Positions 1-5,112 of a stretch of 5,236 bases of DNA are shown piece after piece. Positions within the stretch are counted from its first letter, which is position 1, and every line of letters starts with the position of its first letter. The position numbers and the translations under genes are program-made. The notes beneath the pieces are model-generated. The model did not search any database. It was given only the letters and a program-made list of their open reading frames with translations, and had not been told where the DNA came from. This DNA comes from an uncultured Acidobacteriota bacterium (lineage in GTDB: Bacteria > Acidobacteriota > JAAYUB01), in contig CALAMB010000394.1 of assembly GCA_937925645.1 (NCBI GenBank), forward strand, positions 1 to 5,236, written 5' to 3'.

Positions 1-492
1 GGCGTCGGTGGCGGCGCTTGTCTCCCGCCCCACCGGCCCGGCGGCCACGCTGGCCTGGCCGCCCAGCTTGAAGTTGTTCCCCATCAGCGCCTGGAAGCCG
101 CGCTCGTTGTTCACCACCAGGAGCAGGTCGGTGGCCTGGCCGCCGATCTGGAAGCCGATGCTGCCGCCGGTGATGGTGCAGAAGCAGGGGTCGCTCCAGC
201 CGCCGCCAGGCAGCCGGTGCAGGATGATCCCGTGGCCGCGGTTGCCGCCCACGATGAAGCCGGCCTTGATCATGTGGGGAATGATGATGAGCCCGGTGCA
301 CTTGTTCAGCAGCGTCTTCGGCACGCCGCCCTCGGGGATGTTGAGGATCTCCTTGAGAACTTCAATGCTGCTCAGCATGCGTTTCTCCACATCCTCTTTC
401 GAGGGCCCGGCCGCCGCCGTGACGGCCAGCGGGCCGATGAGCAGGGCCACGGTCAATCCGACGCCCAGCAGGCGTACAAAGCAAGGGTGCAT
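1..492 (-). CDS. SYLF/Ysc84-type lipid-binding protein, secreted, 3' end beyond window
   Basis: The minus strand is open from an ATG at 492 to the left edge (164 codons, no stop), so the C-terminus is missing. The start is fixed by a strong Shine-Dalgarno AAGGAGG (minus strand, 508-502) nine bases upstream. Residues 1-28 form a signal peptide: a short basic N-region (R7), hydrophobic core from about 8 to 24, and a likely cleavage after the Ala run at 26-28. The mature part matches the SYLF (Ysc84, PF04366) pattern: a helical start near 32-50, CTGLIIIP at 65-72, a Gly-rich GFIVGGNRGHG segment at 78-88, GGWSDP at 97-102, GSIGFQIGGQ at 110-119 followed by D122, a VVNNERGFQAL stretch at 126-136, and SVAAGPVGR at 148-156. 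SYLF domains of eukaryotes and some bacteria bind phosphoinositides or other lipids; bacterial members are mostly uncharacterised. A periplasmic or surface lipid-binding role is inferred. About 50-80 residues are probably missing. It is divergent from the neighbouring protease gene. Confidence 0.9.
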   Translation of the reverse strand, partial: MHPCFVRLLGVGLTVALLIGPLAVTAAAGPSKEDVEKRMLSSIEVLKEILNIPEGGVPKTLLNKCTGLIIIPHMIKAGFIVGGNRGHGIILHRLPGGGWSDPCFCTITGGSIGFQIGGQATDLLLVVNNERGFQALMGNNFKLGGQASVAAGPVGRETSAATDA

Positions 493-623
493 GGTTCGTT
501 GCCTCCTTGAGATAATCGCGTCTCTTCCAAACAAGGATGCCGGAAGGCGCTCCCGGTTTCAGCCGCGCGCGGGCGGCACCGGCCGACGCCGGCACGCCGC
601 GGTACGGCCGGCGGGAAACGGGA

Positions 624-652
624 TTGCCTGGGGAGCCGTGCCCGCGTAGAAT
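624..652 (+). promoter_or_regulatory. Putative sigma-70-type promoter for the CPBP protease gene
   Basis: TTGCCT at 624-629 (4 of 6 to the -35 consensus) is followed after exactly 17 bases by TAGAAT at 647-652 (5 of 6 to the -10 consensus). Transcription would begin near 659, leaving about 45 bases of leader before the ATG at 705. This is the best promoter-like match I found in the divergent gap. It is a pattern match only; sigma specificity in this lineage is unknown. Confidence 0.5.
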
Positions 653-704
653 AGCACTCCGGCCGTCCCTCTGCCAACCGCTTTTCGGAACGGTGAAGAT
701 GCCC

Positions 705-1460
705 ATGACCGACCTGCGCCCCGCCCGCACCTACTGGGAGACTTCCCGAAGCTGGACCTACAGCCTGATCCTGGTGGTGCCGCTGCTGATCATCTACGAG
801 GCGGGCATCCTGGCGGTCCAGCTGCAGCACCCGGTGCGCAACGGCGCCGACGCGCTGATCAAGGGCCTGCTTCAGGTGGCCGGCGTCTGGAGCGCGGTGG
901 GCTTCGGCGCGCTGCTCGCCGCGGCGCTGGGCGCCCGGGTGTGGTTCGAGCGGAAACGGCACGGCGGGGCCGTCCGGCGGGAGTACCTGCTGTTCATGGT
1001 GGGTGAGAGCGTGCTCTACGCCCTGCTGCTGGCGCCGGTGGTGGGCCGGCTCACCCAGGCGGTGCTCCCCGGCCTGTCGGTGCCGGCCGCGATCGCCGCT
1101 TCGCCGGGCGGAGAGTTCGGCCTCGGCGCCATGATCATTCTGTCTCTCGGGGCGGGCATCTACGAGGAGCTGCTGTTCCGGGTGCTACTCATGTCGGGCC
1201 TGCTGCTGGCGCTCCGCAAGCTCTTCCCCGCCTGGGCGCCCTGGGTTGGCTACACCGTCGCCGCGGTGGCGGCCGCGCTGCTTTTCAGCGCGTTCCACTA
1301 CGTGGGAGCGTACGGCGACCCGTTCACGATCACGTCGTTCACCTTCCGGTTCGTGGCCGGGCTGGTGCTCAACGCGCTCTACGCCGCCCGCGGCTACGGC
1401 ATCGCGGTGTGGACCCACGCGCTGTATGACATCTTCCTGGCGGTGACCGTGGGGTGGTAA
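705..1460 (+). CDS. CPBP family intramembrane metalloprotease (CAAX protease / bacteriocin-processing type)
   Basis: A 251-residue membrane protein of the CPBP family (PF02517, ABI domain), homologous to Rce1-type CAAX prenyl proteases. All three active-site motifs are present in order: EELLFR at 154-159 (the EExxxR motif, E154/E155 catalytic), FSAFH at 194-198 (FxxxH, H198), and HALYD at 238-242 (HxxxD/N, H238). Hydrophobic segments lie near 19-38, 59-80, 94-114, 140-170, 178-202 and 212-248. The N-terminal YWETSRSW...PLLIIYE pattern (10-32) is common in soluble-tail-free CPBP proteins. The frame is open back to 537, but ATG 705 is chosen because GGTGAAG at 692-698 sits six bases before it; the ATG at 699 would be too close. 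Bacterial members act in protein maturation, bacteriocin self-immunity or envelope processing. Neighbours reveal no substrate, and no double-glycine peptide or bacteriocin gene is visible. The family is firm; the biological role is unknown. Confidence 0.93.
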   Translation: MTDLRPARTYWETSRSWTYSLILVVPLLIIYEAGILAVQLQHPVRNGADALIKGLLQVAGVWSAVGFGALLAAALGARVWFERKRHGGAVRREYLLFMVGESVLYALLLAPVVGRLTQAVLPGLSVPAAIAASPGGEFGLGAMIILSLGAGIYEELLFRVLLMSGLLLALRKLFPAWAPWVGYTVAAVAAALLFSAFHYVGAYGDPFTITSFTFRFVAGLVLNALYAARGYGIAVWTHALYDIFLAVTVGW

Positions 1461-1464
1461 AAGA

Positions 1465-1492
1465 CGAGACTCGAGATTCGCGGCTAGTTTCC
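1465..1492. repeat. Module B, block 1: degenerate CGAGGCT heptamers
   Basis: Just five bases after the protease stop codon lie CGAGACT, CGAGATT and CGCGGCT in perfect 7-base phase (1465-1485), then AGTTTCC (1486-1492). The same layout recurs in the other two blocks, where cleaner CGAGGCT/AGAGGCT heptamers end in CGTTTCC (4375-4381) or CGTTCCC (5019-5025). This is a decayed copy of the same module. Confidence 0.65.
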
Positions 1493-1496
1493 ATTC

Positions 1497-1549
1497 ATTG
1501 AGGGTTGAGGATTGAGGGTTGAGGATTGAGGGTTGAGGGTTGAGGGTTC
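1497..1549. repeat. Heptanucleotide array, AGGGTTG/AGGATTG, seven units plus a partial
   Basis: Seven consecutive units in strict 7-base phase occupy 1501-1549: AGGGTTG and AGGATTG alternate for the first five units, then AGGGTTG and a final AGGGTTC. A partial unit (ATTG) precedes at 1497-1500. The variation is a single G/A position plus the last base, so this looks like a young tandem array. Heptameric short tandem repeats are documented between genes of filamentous cyanobacteria, but this unit differs from those. It does not encode a protein: conceptual translations are low-complexity Asn/Pro/Gln repeats. Confidence 0.9.
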
Positions 1550-1553
1550 GTGC

Positions 1554-1600
1554 TCGTAATTCGTAATCGTGATCGTAATCGTGATCGCAATCGTAATCGA
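1554..1600. repeat. Module A, block 1: TCGTAA/TCGTGA hexamer array
   Basis: After one 7-base unit TCGTAAT (1554-1560), six hexamers follow in phase at 1561-1596: TCGTAA, TCGTGA, TCGTAA, TCGTGA, TCGCAA, TCGTAA. The run ends in TCGAG, as do the module A copies at 4327-4350 and 4957-4980. This is the longest copy of the module in the window. Confidence 0.85.
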
Positions 1601-1603
1601 GCC

Positions 1604-1643
1604 GTTTGAAGGTTTGAAAGTTCGCAGGTTCGAAGGTTCGCGG
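1604..1643. repeat. Octanucleotide array, GTTYGAAG-like, five units
   Basis: Five units stand in strict 8-base phase: GTTTGAAG, GTTTGAAA, GTTCGCAG, GTTCGAAG, GTTCGCGG. It follows module A after three bases. This unit is not repeated elsewhere in the window. Confidence 0.75.
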
Positions 1644-1682
1644 ATTCAGCCAGTTGATGGTTGATTCGTCTCTCGTCTCCCG

Positions 1683-1726
1683 ATTCACCCATTCACCGCT
1701 CATCTTTGTGTCCTTCGTGCCTGGTG
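1683..1726. repeat. Modules D and E (E inverted), block 1
   Basis: ATTCACCC (1683-1690) and ATTCACCG (1691-1698) are two units of the TTCACCG-type module D, greatly expanded at 4492-4575. Next, 1704-1726 reads CTTTGTGTCCTTCGTGCC then TGGTG; its reverse complement (CACCA, GGCACGAAGGACACAAAG) is of the same CACCACGAAG/CACAAAG type as 5074-5106, in the opposite orientation. Confidence 0.6.
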
Positions 1727-1735
1727 ACTCATCGC

Positions 1736-1763
1736 ACATCGGACTTCGGAAATCGGACATCGG
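1736..1763. repeat. Module C, block 1: ACATCGG heptamers, four units
   Basis: Four heptamers in phase: ACATCGG, ACTTCGG, AAATCGG, ACATCGG. The array ends about 30 bases upstream of the TATAAT element at 1796-1801, so it covers or borders the region upstream of the next gene's promoter. The same unit occurs at 2480-2486, 4391-4404 and 5035-5062. Confidence 0.8.
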
Positions 1764-1792
1764 CGGCAACGCGCGCTACCGAATCCGCCAAG

Positions 1793-1801
1793 TGTTATAA
1801 T
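1793..1801 (+). promoter_or_regulatory. Extended -10 promoter element for the 1845 gene
   Basis: TGT immediately followed by TATAAT (1796-1801) is an exact extended -10 motif in otherwise GC-rich sequence. No good -35 hexamer lies 16-18 bases upstream, which an extended -10 can compensate for. Transcription would start near 1808, giving a leader of about 37 bases that contains the GAGGAGG ribosome binding site at 1833-1839. Confidence 0.6.
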
Positions 1802-1844
1802 TTCTCCAGCTCCATTCTCTCAAACAGTCCCCGAGGAGGCACTC

Positions 1845-2390
1845 ATGACAAAGCGCACGTGTTTTCTGGCCACGCTGTGGATCGCCGCCGCCGGCTCGCT
1901 GGTGCTGGCCGGCTGGCCGTCTCACGTGACCCCGGTGGCGATCGAAAAAGGCAAAACCGTCACCGTCGCCGGCTCGCTGGAAAAGGGCGTGGCGATGCCG
2001 GACCTCGCCTGGGCATCCCGCAGCACCACGGCCTGCTTCCCGGCGACCCAGAATCTGAAATTCAACGGCCGGCACGTGCTCTACGCCACCGTGCTGCCCG
2101 TCCGCTCGATCCTGACCATCAAGGTCATCCCCGACGATCCCGCCGTCGACCTGAGCATCTATGCCTACTCCATCGGAGTGGACAACTTCAGCGCGGTCCC
2201 AGCCCTCGGCTCCTGCGTGTCGTGCGAGGCCGAGCACAAGTGGGACCGGCCCAAACGCGGCAAGACCCAGGATCACACCCGGGCCGTCAAGCTCAACGCC
2301 GTCGGGGCGCCCTACAACGTGGTCGTCGGCGTGGCCGGCGCCAACGGGCGGACCAGCGGCTCGTTCAAGCTCGAATTCACGCTGGAATAA
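1845..2390 (+). CDS. Small secreted protein of unknown function
   Basis: A 181-residue protein I do not recognise as a named family. The start is well supported: GAGGAGG (1833-1839) lies five bases before the ATG, and TATAAT lies at 1796-1801. Residues 1-22 form a Sec signal peptide (K3, R4; hydrophobic core 7-21; probable cleavage after A22). The mature part is rich in alternating hydrophobic and polar stretches (28-45, 78-95, 101-110, 147-164, 173-180), suggesting an all-beta, Ig- or jelly-roll-like domain. The C-terminal half recalls the bacterial pre-peptidase C-terminal (PPC) sandwich, with LTIKVIP, DLSIYAY and a closing GSFKLEFTLE, but this resemblance is loose. Three cysteines remain after cleavage: C64, and C124/C127 in a GSCVSCE loop. 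The C-x-x-C spacing could be a disulfide or metal or haem-adjacent site, though a CxxCH haem motif is absent. It lies 110 bp before the DUF885 peptidase gene on the same strand, so co-transcription is possible. Confidence 0.8.
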   Translation: MTKRTCFLATLWIAAAGSLVLAGWPSHVTPVAIEKGKTVTVAGSLEKGVAMPDLAWASRSTTACFPATQNLKFNGRHVLYATVLPVRSILTIKVIPDDPAVDLSIYAYSIGVDNFSAVPALGSCVSCEAEHKWDRPKRGKTQDHTRAVKLNAVGAPYNVVVGVAGANGRTSGSFKLEFTLE

Positions 2391-2431
2391 TCCTCCGGCC
2401 CCGGTCACCGATCCCGGCGAACCCCGAACGT

Positions 2432-2458
2432 CCGCCGGCGCACCCGCCCGCCCGGCGG
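2432..2458 (+). terminator. Weak GC hairpin between the 1845 and 2501 genes
   Basis: CCGCCGG (2432-2438) can pair with CCGGCGG (2452-2458) around a 13-base loop. No T-tract follows (CTTTCGG only), so it is a poor intrinsic terminator and may be chance in GC-rich DNA. Read-through into the peptidase gene is likely. Confidence 0.2.
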
Positions 2459-2493
2459 CTTTCGGACCTCGGGCTGTGGACATCGGACTGGTG
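2459..2493. repeat. Degenerate module C abutting the DUF885 gene start
   Basis: Five heptamer-phased units can be read: CTTTCGG, ACCTCGG, GCTGTGG, ACATCGG, ACTGGTG. Only ACATCGG (2480-2486) is exact, but the others keep the CGG/TGG ending in phase. The last unit overlaps the GGTGAGG ribosome binding site (2490-2496). It is a decayed relative of the arrays at 1736-1763 and 5035-5062. Confidence 0.45.
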
Positions 2494-2500
2494 AGGAACA

Positions 2501-4312
2501 ATGAATCCAGGTTTTTTAAAGCGCGCCACCCGTTTCGACCGGAGATGTCGCTTCGCCCGGCCGGTCCTCGCCCTGTTCCTGGCATGGGCCGCCTGCCTGC
2601 CGGCGTCCGCCAACGGGACGGGAGCCGCCGCCGGCGGGGCGCCGCCGCCGGTGGTGGCGGACCTGGCCGCGGACTACCTCCGGGCGTGGCGCGCGTTCTA
2701 TCCCAGCCAGGCCCTGGCCCAGGGTGACGCTTCGGCCGCCGCCCGGTTCGAAGATTTCGCTTCGGAGCGGACGGACGCCTGGATCACGCGCAACCGCCGG
2801 CTGCTCGAGGCGCTCGGCGAGGACCGCGCCGGCTGGTCGCTGGACGACCGGATCGACGCCCGGCTGCTGCGCCTCCAGGCCCGCCAGGAGCTGGAGCTGT
2901 GGGTGGGCGACGCGGCGCCGCGGCACGCGCCCGGATTCTACGCCCGGTACGTCGCCGGCGCTTTCACCCATCTTCTCGTGCGCGACAACATCACCCCGGC
3001 CGATAAAGCCGTGGCGGCCACGGCCCGGCTCGACGGCCTCCGCCGGCTCTGCGCCGTCGCCCGCGAGCGCCTTGCGGACGGCCGCCCGGCGGACACCGCC
3101 GGCGCCATCCGCACCCTGGAAGCCACGTCGGCGTTCCTGGAGGGCGGCTTCACCGACGCGGCGGGCTCCTGGTTCGCCGGGTCACAGCGACCCGGCTTCA
3201 ACCGGTCCGTCGTCGAAACCGCGGCCACCGTCCGCGAACTGGCCGACCACCTCCGCACCCGCCTGCTGCCGCGGCTCACCCTGACGGATGCCTACGGCCG
3301 GGACGTGTTCGTCCGGAAAATGCACCTGGAGCTGGATGCAAGACTCACGCCGGAGGAACTGCTCCGTCTGGCCGAGGCGGAAATCCGCACGGTCCGCGGC
3401 GAGCTGGCCGTCGTGGCCGAGCGCCACTGGCGGGCTCGTTATCCGGCCGAAACGCCGCCGGCTGATTTCAACCCGCTCGTCCGGCGGGCCCTCGACGACA
3501 TGGAGGCGGACCGCGCGGCGGACCAGCAGGAGTTTCTCCGTCAATTCCTGGACTTGATCGATCGCGCCGAAGCGTTCGTGCGGGAGCGGGGCCTGGCGAC
3601 GCTCCCCGCCCGGCGGACGCTCTACACGGCGCTATCCCCGGCCCACTTCGCCGGCGCCGCGGTGGGCGGCGTTTACAGCGCCGGTCCGTTCGACCCGGAG
3701 GCGGCCACCCTGTTCTACCTGCCCACCATCCCCGACGACGCGCCGGCGGCGGCTCGCGATGGCTTCTACCGGTCGTTCAACACCTACTTCAACACCATGA
3801 TCATCACCCACGAGATCTGCCCCGGGCATTATCTGCAGCTCAAGCTCGCCGCCCAAGGCGCGCGTCCGGTGCGGGCGCTGTTCAGCTCGACGGTGTTCGT
3901 CGAGGGATGGGCCTCCTTTTGCGAGGAGATGACCCTGAACGCCGGCTGGGACGGCGACCGTCCCCTGACGCGGCTGGCCCACCTGCGCAAGCGGCTGGAA
4001 AACGCGGTTCGGGCCTATGTCAGCGTCCAGGTGCACTGTCATGGCTGGGACCGCGGGCGGCTCACCCGCTTCGCCGTGGACACGGGGCTGTTGCCGCCGC
4101 AATTCGCCGAAAACCTCTGGGGCCGGGTGCTGGAGTCCCCGCTGCAACTGCCGTCCTATTTTCTGGGCTACCGCGGCTTCAGCGAGCTGTACCGCGCCGA
4201 GCGGCGGCGGCTCGGCGACCGGTTCAGCCTCCGGGCGTTCAACGACGCCGTGCTGCGCTCGGGCGGCGTCCCCATGGACCTCCTGCCGGAGGTGCTGGCG
4301 GGAAAACCGTAA
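2501..4312 (+). CDS. DUF885 family secreted putative zinc metallopeptidase
   Basis: A 603-residue protein with the hallmarks of the DUF885 family (PF05960) and close to its usual length. Residues 1-37 form a long basic-headed signal peptide (seven Arg/Lys within 1-20, hydrophobic core 21-33, likely cleavage after ASA at 35-37). The N-terminal LAADYLRAWRAFYP...QGD segment after the signal peptide is typical of the family. The probable metal site is HEICPGH at 437-443 (HExxxGH, followed by YLQ), with EGWASFCEE at 468-476 supplying the usual downstream glutamate (E468). The middle is mainly helical. Family members are generally exported, and peptidase function is inferred from the HExxxGH/EGW arrangement; substrate is unknown. 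Start 2501 is preferred because GGTGAGG (2490-2496) precedes it and the signal peptide begins at once. It is probably periplasmic or surface-exposed. It may be read from the 1845 promoter, as no separate promoter is evident. Confidence 0.94.
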   Translation: MNPGFLKRATRFDRRCRFARPVLALFLAWAACLPASANGTGAAAGGAPPPVVADLAADYLRAWRAFYPSQALAQGDASAAARFEDFASERTDAWITRNRRLLEALGEDRAGWSLDDRIDARLLRLQARQELELWVGDAAPRHAPGFYARYVAGAFTHLLVRDNITPADKAVAATARLDGLRRLCAVARERLADGRPADTAGAIRTLEATSAFLEGGFTDAAGSWFAGSQRPGFNRSVVETAATVRELADHLRTRLLPRLTLTDAYGRDVFVRKMHLELDARLTPEELLRLAEAEIRTVRGELAVVAERHWRARYPAETPPADFNPLVRRALDDMEADRAADQQEFLRQFLDLIDRAEAFVRERGLATLPARRTLYTALSPAHFAGAAVGGVYSAGPFDPEAATLFYLPTIPDDAPAAARDGFYRSFNTYFNTMIITHEICPGHYLQLKLAAQGARPVRALFSSTVFVEGWASFCEEMTLNAGWDGDRPLTRLAHLRKRLENAVRAYVSVQVHCHGWDRGRLTRFAVDTGLLPPQFAENLWGRVLESPLQLPSYFLGYRGFSELYRAERRRLGDRFSLRAFNDAVLRSGGVPMDLLPEVLAGKP

Positions 4313-4326
4313 GGTTCCGCTCCTGC

Positions 4327-4348
4327 TCGTAATCGTAATTCGTAATCG
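4327..4348. repeat. Module A, block 2: TCGTAA units
   Basis: TCGTAA, TCGTAAT, TCGTAA, then TCG begin 15 bases after the peptidase stop. The 6-7-6 spacing is the same as in the copy at 4957-4975. The 19-mer GTAATTCGTAATCGAGGCT (4335-4353), which runs into module B, is identical to 4965-4983. Confidence 0.85.
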
Positions 4349-4381
4349 AGGCTAGAGGCTCGAGGCTAGAGGCTCGTTTCC
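4347..4381. repeat. Module B, block 2: CGAGGCT/AGAGGCT heptamers
   Basis: Four heptamers in phase (CGAGGCT, AGAGGCT, CGAGGCT, AGAGGCT; 4347-4374) alternate at the first base, then CGTTTCC (4375-4381). This is the cleanest example of the alternation. Confidence 0.85.
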
Positions 4382-4390
4382 AATCGTCGG

Positions 4391-4404
4391 ACATCGGACT
4401 TCGG
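4391..4404. repeat. Module C, block 2: ACATCGG-ACTTCGG
   Basis: Two heptamers in phase, identical to the first two units of the array at 1736-1749. Confidence 0.75.
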
Positions 4405-4414
4405 ACAGCCTGGA

Positions 4415-4444
4415 TTCACCACAGAGGACGCAGAGGACACAGAG
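4415..4444. repeat. Module E, block 2: CACAGAGGACRCAGAGG-type repeat
   Basis: TTCACCAC is followed by AGAGGACGCAGAGGACACAGAG (nine-base unit CAGAGGACR repeated about 2.5 times). From memory, very similar strings occur in intergenic DNA of many environmental bacterial genomes; I cannot verify that here. It is followed by about 45 bases (4445-4491) in which I see nothing. Confidence 0.65.
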
Positions 4445-4491
4445 TTTTTAATGTTCTGAACTCGGACCGCAATCTGTCCTCACACCTCCGA

Positions 4492-4575
4492 TTCATCGAC
4501 TCACCCGTTCATCGACTCACCCGTTCACCGTTTACCGACTCACCGTTCACTGACTCACCGATTCACCGACTCACC
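4492..4575. repeat. Module D, block 2: TTCACCG/ACTCACCG array with 16-bp duplication
   Basis: A 16-mer TTCATCGACTCACCCG occurs twice head to tail (4492-4507, 4508-4523). Then come 7- and 8-base relatives: TTCACCG, TTTACCG, ACTCACCG, TTCACTG, ACTCACCG, ATTCACCG, ACTCACC. Two units of this type are also present at 1683-1698. The array ends where the palindromic element begins. Confidence 0.85.
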
Positions 4576-4614
4576 ATTGAACTATCCGTGGCACGATCTG
4601 CCGGCGGGCACAGC

Positions 4615-4646
4615 GGAGGTACCGCGAGCGGCAGCGAGCGGCGCGA
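4615..4646 (+). repeat. Left arm of 32-bp perfect inverted repeat
   Basis: All 32 bases are complementary to 4833-4864. The arm contains the tandem motif GCGAGCGGC / GCGAGCGGC (4624-4632 and 4633-4641 region, the second offset by one A). Confidence 0.9.
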
Positions 4647-4832
4647 AAGCCCACTCGCCACGCCTTGCCCCAGGCGCCCAACCACTCTGTCTGTGCGGCT
4701 TGAATGCCCGTCCGGTCAAAGGGCAACCCATCGCCGCGGGGTCGGCAACGACACACCAGGTCGCATGACATGCACTGCCGCCGCCGTGATGGAATGGTGT
4801 CGCGGCGTCGGGACATCGCGGCGGTTGGCCTC

Positions 4833-4864
4833 TCGCGCCGCTCGCTGCCGCTCGCGGTACCTCC
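4833..4864 (-). repeat. Right arm of 32-bp perfect inverted repeat
   Basis: Exact reverse complement of 4615-4646; the arms are separated by 186 bases. Confidence 0.9.
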
Positions 4865-4900
4865 CGCCTGCCGGCTGTTTGATCGTGCTCATGTTCATGG

Positions 4901-4953
4901 CGTCAGTCAAAAAAATTTAGCAAAAAATTGGCAGAAAAGCGGGAGTAACTGAG
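4901..4953. other. AT-rich spacer between palindromic element and repeat block 3
   Basis: Contains A-rich runs (AAAAAAATTT near 4910-4918 and AAAAAATT near 4922-4929) in strong contrast to the GC-rich surroundings. No gene, promoter or terminator is supported. Confidence 0.5.
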
Positions 4954-4956
4954 TAA

Positions 4957-4976
4957 TCGTGATGGTAATTCGTAAT
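4957..4976. repeat. Module A, block 3
   Basis: TCGTGA, TGGTAAT, TCGTAA reproduce the 6-7-6 spacing of 4327-4345 with two substitutions. It joins module B through the same TCGAGGCT junction. Confidence 0.85.
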
Positions 4977-5025
4977 CGAGGCTCGAGGCTGGAGACTTGG
5001 GACTCGAGGCTCGAGGCTCGTTCCC
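4977..5025. repeat. Module B, block 3: six CGAGGCT heptamers
   Basis: Six heptamers in phase: CGAGGCT, CGAGGCT, GGAGACT, TGGGACT, CGAGGCT, CGAGGCT (4977-5018). CGTTCCC (5019-5025) follows, matching CGTTTCC at 4375-4381. The middle two units are diverged while the outer ones are identical. Confidence 0.85.
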
Positions 5026-5034
5026 GCCATGCGG

Positions 5035-5062
5035 ACATTGGACATCGGAAATCGGACTTCGG
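5035..5062. repeat. Module C, block 3: ACATCGG heptamers, four units
   Basis: ACATTGG, ACATCGG, AAATCGG, ACTTCGG in phase. These are the unit types found at 1736-1763, in a different order. Confidence 0.85.
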
Positions 5063-5073
5063 GGGAAGCGGAC

Positions 5074-5106
5074 ATTCACCACGAAGTCATAAAGGGCACA
5101 AAGAGA
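5074..5106. repeat. Module E variant, block 3: CACCACGAAG...CACAAAGAG
   Basis: TTCACCAC at its start matches the start of the block 2 module (4415-4422). The remainder reads GAAGTCATAAAGGGCACAAAG and resembles the reverse complement of 1704-1726. Confidence 0.6.
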
Positions 5107-5112
5107 CATTTC

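Larger units (their letters stand above)
4574..4900. mobile_element. Possible non-autonomous palindromic element (MITE- or REPIN-like)
   Basis: A GC-rich unit of about 300-327 bp with long inverted ends. A perfect 32-bp inverted repeat pairs 4615-4646 (starting GGAGGTACCGCGAGCGGC) with 4833-4864. The match extends inward to 4653/4826 with two mismatches. Outward it continues with gaps through GCCGGCGGGC/GCCGGCAGGC to GCACGATC (4591-4598) and its complement GATCGTGC (4881-4888), and perhaps to CCATTGAAC (4574-4582) and GTTCATGG (4893-4900). The interior of about 180 bases has no credible gene; its short open frames are Arg/Ser-rich and extend past the ends. It also holds the small palindrome GCATGACATGC (4763-4773) and the direct repeat TCGCGGCG (4800-4807, 4816-4823). 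No clear target-site duplication is visible, so mobility is inferred from the inverted ends alone. Alternatively it could be a stable structured RNA or a large hairpin repeat. Confidence 0.5.

Noticed and set aside
587..613. Hairpin CGCCGGC...GCCGGCG in the divergent intergenic region
   Set aside because: A 7-bp stem with a 13-base loop is easily expected by chance in such GC-rich DNA, and it has no T-tract or other supporting context.
8..649. Long plus-strand open frame across the left part of the window
   Set aside because: It is the antisense of the SYLF gene, which has a signal peptide, family motifs and a strong ribosome binding site. The plus-strand product is a Pro/Ser/Arg-rich sequence with no recognisable domain.
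537..704. Upstream extension of the CPBP protease to an ATG at 537
   Set aside because: The extra residues are Arg/Pro/Ala-rich. The predicted promoter (624-652) lies inside this extension, and GGTGAAG positions the start at 705.
1495..1692. Minus-strand frame encoding Asn-Pro-Gln-Pro-Ser repeats
   Set aside because: It is a translation of the AGGGTTG heptamer array and neighbouring repeats, with no ribosome binding site or folded segment.
1661..2494. Open frame of 277 codons overlapping the small secreted protein
   Set aside because: It starts inside repeat DNA and yields an Arg-rich product, whereas the other frame has an extended -10 element, GAGGAGG and a signal peptide at its start.
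4574..4910. Target-site duplication flanking the palindromic element
   Set aside because: I compared the bases outside both plausible boundaries (4591/4888 and 4574/4900) and found no convincing direct repeat.
4571..4920. Short open frames on both strands inside the palindromic element
   Set aside because: All are Arg/Ser/Cys-rich, cross the element ends or the inverted arms, and lack convincing ribosome binding sites.
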